Below, piece by piece: positions 5,935 to 6,007 of a stretch of 6,007 nt of DNA (position 1 is its first letter; each line of letters starts with the position of its first letter). The translations under genes were made by a program, and so were the position numbers. Below the pieces are notes generated by a model. That model was not told the DNA's origin, did no database searches, and was given only the letters and a program-made list of their open reading frames with translations. Source of the DNA: Candidatus Woesearchaeota archaeon (GTDB taxonomy: Archaea; Nanobdellota; Nanobdellia; UBA10117); the NCBI GenBank assembly GCA_023245115.1, contig JAHFKX010000050.1, forward strand, positions 1-6,007. Direction: 5' to 3'.

Positions 5935-5962
5935 GAAATGACCCGTGTCTGTCAAAACCGTG
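5899..5962. repeat. Inverted repeat CACGGTTTTG / CAAAACCGTG
   Basis: Perfect 10-bp arms at 5899-5908 and 5953-5962. The left arm overlaps both hairpins of the branched structure, so long-range pairing and local hairpins exclude each other. Also CCGTGTC at 5943-5949 is the reverse complement of GACACGG at 5897-5903, and CCCGTGT recurs at 5942-5948 and 5969-5975. The rest of 5863-6007 has no open frame that I can support. Confidence 0.55.
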
Positions 5963-5995
5963 AAAAAGCCCGTGTATCAGGCTAATGAAAACATG

Positions 5996-6007
5996 TCAGT
6001 CCGTCCG
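5996..6007 (+). repeat. Dispersed intergenic repeat, copy D (cut by window end)
   Basis: TCAGTCCGTCCG matches the first 12 bases of the repeat consensus exactly and then runs off the window. It begins 134 bases after the ATPase stop. The prediction from the other copies is that the next bases read close to CTTGGCA. Confidence 0.5.

Noticed and set aside
1709..6007. CRISPR array from the recurring 18-mer
   Set aside because: Copies are more than 1 kb apart with whole genes between them and vary in sequence; there is no regular spacing and no cas gene.
1..6007. tRNA or rRNA genes
   Set aside because: I found no T-loop-like GGTTCRANTCC with matching acceptor stem and no rRNA-like blocks on reading the intergenic regions by eye.

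Overview
This 6 kb window looks archaeal. The putative promoters are TATA/BRE-like rather than -35/-10, leaders are short or absent, and two gene products belong to archaeal-type families: an AdkA-like small kinase and a MoxR-unrelated 'archaeal ATPase' with a DUF234-type tail. Lysine- and isoleucine-rich proteins and roughly 37-43% GC fit an uncultured euryarchaeal or DPANN-type genome, but no rRNA, tRNA or diagnostic marker is present, so the lineage is not fixed.

Layout: (i) 1-897, the end of an ABC transporter ATPase gene followed after one base by its DrrB-type permease, an export operon. (ii) 1041-1628, a small P-loop protein resembling archaeal adenylate kinase AdkA but with a degraded Walker A motif. 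(iii) 1884-2792, a Fic-domain AMPylase with an intact catalytic motif and a built-in inhibitory helix, behind a promoter full of inverted repeats and probably leaderless. (iv) 2855-4030 on the minus strand, a 12-helix MFS transporter, convergent with the Fic gene. (v) a 479-base gene-free stretch rich in dyads. (vi) 4510-5862, an archaeal ATPase with winged helix and PD-(D/E)XK-like tail, behind a compact operator-like promoter. (vii) a gene-free end with overlapping inverted repeats that could form a branched RNA or cruciform.

The genes do not form one pathway. Only the ABC pair is clearly an operon; the others each seem to have their own promoter. This looks like an accessory region of single-gene units. 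The most unusual non-coding signal is a short same-strand repeat, about TCAGTCCGTCCGCTTGGC, found in four intergenic places (one cut by the window end), together with several hairpins nearby. I see no CRISPR array, insertion sequence or complete defence system. The best leads are the dispersed repeat, the kinase-like protein with a non-canonical P-loop, and the two promoters with dyads arranged around the TATA box and start site.
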